Below are positions 61,153 through 64,000 of a stretch of 64,000 bases of DNA, in pieces. Each line of letters opens with the position of its first letter. The stretch's first letter is position 1. The position numbers and the translations under genes are program-made. The stretch covers positions 1,178,001 to 1,242,000 of the forward strand of contig NZ_JBJXCY010000001.1 of assembly GCF_046159835.1 (NCBI RefSeq), given 5' to 3'. The notes under the pieces are model-generated. The model was given only the letters and a program-made list of their open reading frames with translations, did not search any database and was not told the DNA's origin. This DNA is from JACKJK01 sp046159835 (GTDB lineage Bacteria; Pseudomonadota; Alphaproteobacteria; Rhizobiales; Tepidamorphaceae).

Positions 61153-62271
61153 TCAGTGCATGTTCTTGAGAAGCGAAGCCGTCTTCGCTGCGCCGTCCAG
61201 CGACATGGAAATCGCGCGGTGGCGCAGCTGCGCGGCGCGCGTGATTGCCTCGGCAAGGGACGATGCCGTGACGTCGACCTCGGGCAGGTGAACGGCCCGC
61301 TCCAGCCGTGAAAGGGCCTGCGCGCGGAAAGTCTGCTCGGTTTCGCCGTCGGTCGCGAACGGTACGAGCACGCAGGGCGTGTCTGCCACCAGGATATCGG
61401 CGACCGTATTGTAGCCGGCTTGTGAAACCGACACTTCGCTCGCTGCCAGCATGCCCGGAAGATCGTCGACGAAGGATACGACCTTCACGTTGGCGGGTGA
61501 GGCGGCGAGAAGCGCAGCGCGCTCGTTTTCCGGCAGGTTCGGGCCTGTCGATAGCACGAACTCGTGAGCCGCCATGCGCGGGTCGCTGGCCGCGGCGCTT
61601 GCTGCCTGCAGCAGCTTGCCGCCGACGACACCGCCTCCGGCAGAAACCACGACGCGTTTGTCGCGCGCGGATGGTGGCGAAACCGGCGGTGCGACCATGC
61701 CGGTGTGATGCACAGGTATGGAAATCTCGTCAGCCAGCGGAAACGTGTCGGCGAGACTGGCGATTCTGGGGTCGCCGTGGACGAGCACGCCGTCATAGAG
61801 CGCGTTCAGTAGGTCGCGTGCTTCGGCATCGCGGCCCGGCTTGCGGTTCTGCTGCAGAATATCTCGCACCGAACATAAAAGCTTCGCGCCGTTCTCCCGC
61901 AAGGTTTCGAGAAACGGGCGCAACTCGTGGCGCATCTGCCGCCGCCCGAACGGGTAGGCCTCGGTGATGGCGATATCCGGCCTCAGGCTTTCGGCCAGTT
62001 CGAGCAATTGCGCGCGGCGGCCCTGCATGTAGGCCTCGTCGGCAGGGTTGCCGTCGGCGTCTACCAGCCCCGCGAAATCCGTTCCGGACGTGCGCAGCGG
62101 CGGAAGCTGGACGACGTCGTATGGCAGGTTCTCCAGTACCTTCACCGGCAATCCGCCGGTGACCAGCGTCAGCTCCAGCCCGCTGGCATGGATCGCGTCG
62201 CACACGCGCCGCGCGCGGTATACATGGCCGATGCCGAGCAGGTGCTGCACGTAGAACAGGACGCGGGTCAC
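61153..62271 (-). CDS. Glycosyltransferase family 28-like protein
   Basis: A GT-B glycosyltransferase of about 372 residues. RVLFYVQHLLGIGHVYRARR is the N-terminal loop, VVVSAGGGVVGGKLL the start of the nucleotide-sugar domain, and VSQAGYNTVADILVADTPCVLVP the donor-binding region seen in MurG-like enzymes. Overlaps the GT4 gene upstream by four bases. A paralogue lies at the window edge, so three glycosyltransferase genes run in one operon. Confidence 0.87.
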   Translation of the reverse strand: MTRVLFYVQHLLGIGHVYRARRVCDAIHASGLELTLVTGGLPVKVLENLPYDVVQLPPLRTSGTDFAGLVDADGNPADEAYMQGRRAQLLELAESLRPDIAITEAYPFGRRQMRHELRPFLETLRENGAKLLCSVRDILQQNRKPGRDAEARDLLNALYDGVLVHGDPRIASLADTFPLADEISIPVHHTGMVAPPVSPPSARDKRVVVSAGGGVVGGKLLQAASAAASDPRMAAHEFVLSTGPNLPENERAALLAASPANVKVVSFVDDLPGMLAASEVSVSQAGYNTVADILVADTPCVLVPFATDGETEQTFRAQALSRLERAVHLPEVDVTASSLAEAITRAAQLRHRAISMSLDGAAKTASLLKNMH

Positions 62272-63512
62272 GCGCCGGCGTCCCTGCCGAGTGCGGCGTC
62301 GAACAGGCCGATCAGTTCGGCGGCCGTCTTGTCGTGGTCGAAGCGGGCCCGCACGCGCTTTTCACCGGCTTCAGCGAGGCGCTCGCGATAGGCAGGGTCG
62401 CGGGCGAGGCGTTCGAGCGCGGCGCGCAGGCAATCCACGTCCTCCGGCGGGCAGAGGATGCCGGTCTCGCCGTCCACGATGAGTTCGCCAACGCCGGAAA
62501 TGTCGGTCGACAGGCAGGCCAGCCGCTGGGTCTGCGCTTCCATCAGCACATTGGGCAAGCCGTCGCGGTCACCGTCAGCCGCGATCCGGCAGGGCAAAGC
62601 GAACACATCGGCTGCGCGGTAAGCCGCAAGCACCTCGTCCTGCGGCTTGGCGCCATGCCAAGAGATGTTTCCCGCGATGCCGAGCTGCTCGGCCTGCGCC
62701 TTCAGTTCGTCGAGTTTCTCGCCACCGCCGATATGGTCCAGCGACCAAGCAATGTCGTTGGACAACGCCACGAGCGCGGACAGAAGCAGATCGAAGCCCT
62801 TCTTTTCGACCGCGCGGCCCACGGCGAGGATCTTCAGCGCGTTGGCCTCCGCGCGTTGGCGTGTCGGAGGCGAGGGAAACCGCTCGAGGTCGATGCCGTG
62901 ATAGCTGAGGTGGACGGATTCGGGCTTTGCGGCCAGCGATTGCAGGTGGGCATGGCCAGATGCCGTGCAGGTCACGGTCCAGCGCGCCTGCGCCAGCTTG
63001 TCCGACAGGTCCCAATCGTCCGAAGTCCAGATATCCTTGGCGTGCGCCGAGCAGGACCACGGAAGGCCGGAAACGAGGCTCGCGTACCGCGTCGCGCTGG
63101 CTGGCGTGTGAATGAAATGCGCGTGCAGCCAGTCGGCCTTCGGCGCGATCTCGGCTGCCATGACGCAGCCCTGGCCGAAGCGGCGCACACGGTTGCGCGT
63201 CGGGTCGCGCAACACGTCACGCAGGAATGCGCCGAACGCCCCCCAGAAGCGGGGCTTCACTAGGCCTGCCAGCACAGCCTTGAAGACCCGGCCCGGCTCG
63301 TCATGCAGGTATTCCGGCAGGTAGGTGACCGGCGCGGTGATCTGCTTATGGACCGGGTGGACGGCCTTGTCGGTCGGGCGGCGCAGCGACACGAGCTGCA
63401 GCGGGAAACCCGCCTCCTGCAGCGCGAGGATTTCCTGCGCGATGAAGGTTTCCGACAGGCGCGGATAGCCCTTCACGACGATGGCGAGCGTCTTGCGGCG
63501 ATCAGGTGCCAA
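62268..63512 (-). CDS. Glycosyltransferase family 4 (WcaL/colanic-acid-type)
   Basis: A glycosyltransferase of about 414 residues. VVKGYPRLSETFIAQEILAL is the characteristic N-terminus of this group. HFIHTPASATRYASLVSG and ILAVGRAVEKKGFDLLLSAL follow, then DGLPNVLMEAQTQRLACLS with the EX7E-like region. Lies between the two GT28-like genes. Donor unknown. Confidence 0.9.
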   Translation of the reverse strand: MAPDRRKTLAIVVKGYPRLSETFIAQEILALQEAGFPLQLVSLRRPTDKAVHPVHKQITAPVTYLPEYLHDEPGRVFKAVLAGLVKPRFWGAFGAFLRDVLRDPTRNRVRRFGQGCVMAAEIAPKADWLHAHFIHTPASATRYASLVSGLPWSCSAHAKDIWTSDDWDLSDKLAQARWTVTCTASGHAHLQSLAAKPESVHLSYHGIDLERFPSPPTRQRAEANALKILAVGRAVEKKGFDLLLSALVALSNDIAWSLDHIGGGEKLDELKAQAEQLGIAGNISWHGAKPQDEVLAAYRAADVFALPCRIAADGDRDGLPNVLMEAQTQRLACLSTDISGVGELIVDGETGILCPPEDVDCLRAALERLARDPAYRERLAEAGEKRVRARFDHDKTAAELIGLFDAALGRDAGA

Positions 63513-63539
63513 TTTGGATGTCCTGAGAGGTTGGTCGGG

Positions 63540-64000
63540 TCAGCTTGAAGCGCCGACAACGGTCAGGCTGCGCCGTGAGTGCCTGTCGAAATGCTGCTCC
63601 ACGAAGTCGCAGATGGCGTCGAGGCCGTCGAGTTCAAGCGGATGCTCGGCCTGCGACGGGCGGTTGCGCTGCGGCAGGCGGCGCAGGGCCTCGGCCAAGC
63701 GCTGCGGATCGGAGGATTCTTCGGGCAGCAGCATGTCGACGATGCCAAGATCGGCGGCGCGCCGGGCGCGAATTTCCTGTTCGCGGCGCGGCTTCGTGCG
63801 CGGCACGATGAGGGCCGGCCGGTCATAGGACAGGATCTCGCAGAACGTGTTGTAGCCGCACATGCTGACGATGCCCTTGGCATTGGCGACCAGTGTTTCG
63901 GCGCGGTTGTCGAAGTCGATGATCGTCACGCCGTCGAGGCTTTCAGCGCGGGAATAGAGCGCTTCCTTGTCCACCGCCTTCATGAAGGGGCCAAGCAGCA
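63540..64000 (-). CDS. Glycosyltransferase family 28-like protein, C-terminal part (runs off window)
   Basis: The frame is open to the right edge. Visible are VSMCGYNTFCEILSYDRPAL then IVPRTKPRREQEIRARRAAD, the donor-binding region of a GT28-like enzyme similar to 61153-62271. Its stop is 28 bases before the GT4 gene. The N-terminal domain is outside the window. Confidence 0.85.
   Translation of the reverse strand, partial: LLGPFMKAVDKEALYSRAESLDGVTIIDFDNRAETLVANAKGIVSMCGYNTFCEILSYDRPALIVPRTKPRREQEIRARRAADLGIVDMLLPEESSDPQRLAEALRRLPQRNRPSQAEHPLELDGLDAICDFVEQHFDRHSRRSLTVVGASS

Noticed and set aside
1..64000. CRISPR array or insertion sequence
   Set aside because: No series of regularly spaced repeats and no transposase gene with terminal inverted repeats was seen.

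Overview
The window is high-GC chromosomal DNA of an alphaproteobacterium, most likely Hyphomicrobiales (Rhizobiales). The evidence is gene content and order: prfB, rplM-rpsI near argC, an aminotransferase-hom-glpX-recJ string, a class I PHA synthase, the alphaproteobacterial-type heme A synthase CtaA beside a DUF2842 gene, and a split Wza/Wzc-like exopolysaccharide system. It is interrupted by one clearly foreign 12.7-kb element (33650-46389) with visibly lower GC. No CRISPR array or complete insertion sequence was seen.

Layout: 1-2869 holds the end of prfB, an M23 peptidase and a lipid kinase. 2919-14656 is an envelope/exopolysaccharide locus: EptA-like transferase, O-antigen ligase-like protein, WbaP-like initiating transferase, GT4, Wza-like lipoprotein, Wzc-like protein with a degenerate kinase domain, CelD-type acetyltransferase and polysaccharide deacetylase. 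14663-33450 is core metabolism: heme A, O-acetylhomoserine sulfhydrylation, L13/S9, PPi-dependent phosphofructokinase, ArgC, PhaC, homoserine dehydrogenase, class II FBPase, RecJ and several aminotransferases. 46981-52017 carries a YejA-like binding protein and an ExbB-ExbD-ExbD-TonB operon. 52078-64000 has tRNA-Ser, protocatechuate 3,4-dioxygenase, an FkbM methyltransferase, a GT4-deacetylase fusion, a cyclic-nucleotide cluster with a degenerate ABC exporter, and a set of glycosyltransferases running off the window.

The island is integrated in tRNA-Arg(CCU). A 46-bp direct repeat with one mismatch marks its ends. A tyrosine integrase sits at the right end, and paired TGTCCGGC-type repeats with identical 11-bp phasing occur near both ends. 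Its cargo includes an XRE regulator, unknown secreted or membrane proteins, an HNH-like ORF, a thermonuclease-type nuclease, a serine resolvase and a reverse transcriptase with a YADN motif. The most interesting part is a tight four-gene operon (36896-41171): a three-cysteine DUF5131 protein, its TcmP partner, a dGTPase-like HD hydrolase and a CCA/poly(A)-polymerase-like nucleotidyltransferase. I think this operon is the best candidate for an undescribed, probably anti-phage, system; that function is inference.

The exopolysaccharide genes are split over two loci, 4759-14656 and 53685-64000, which may cooperate. PPi-PFK and GlpX FBPase together suggest a reversible, pyrophosphate-linked hexose phosphate node.
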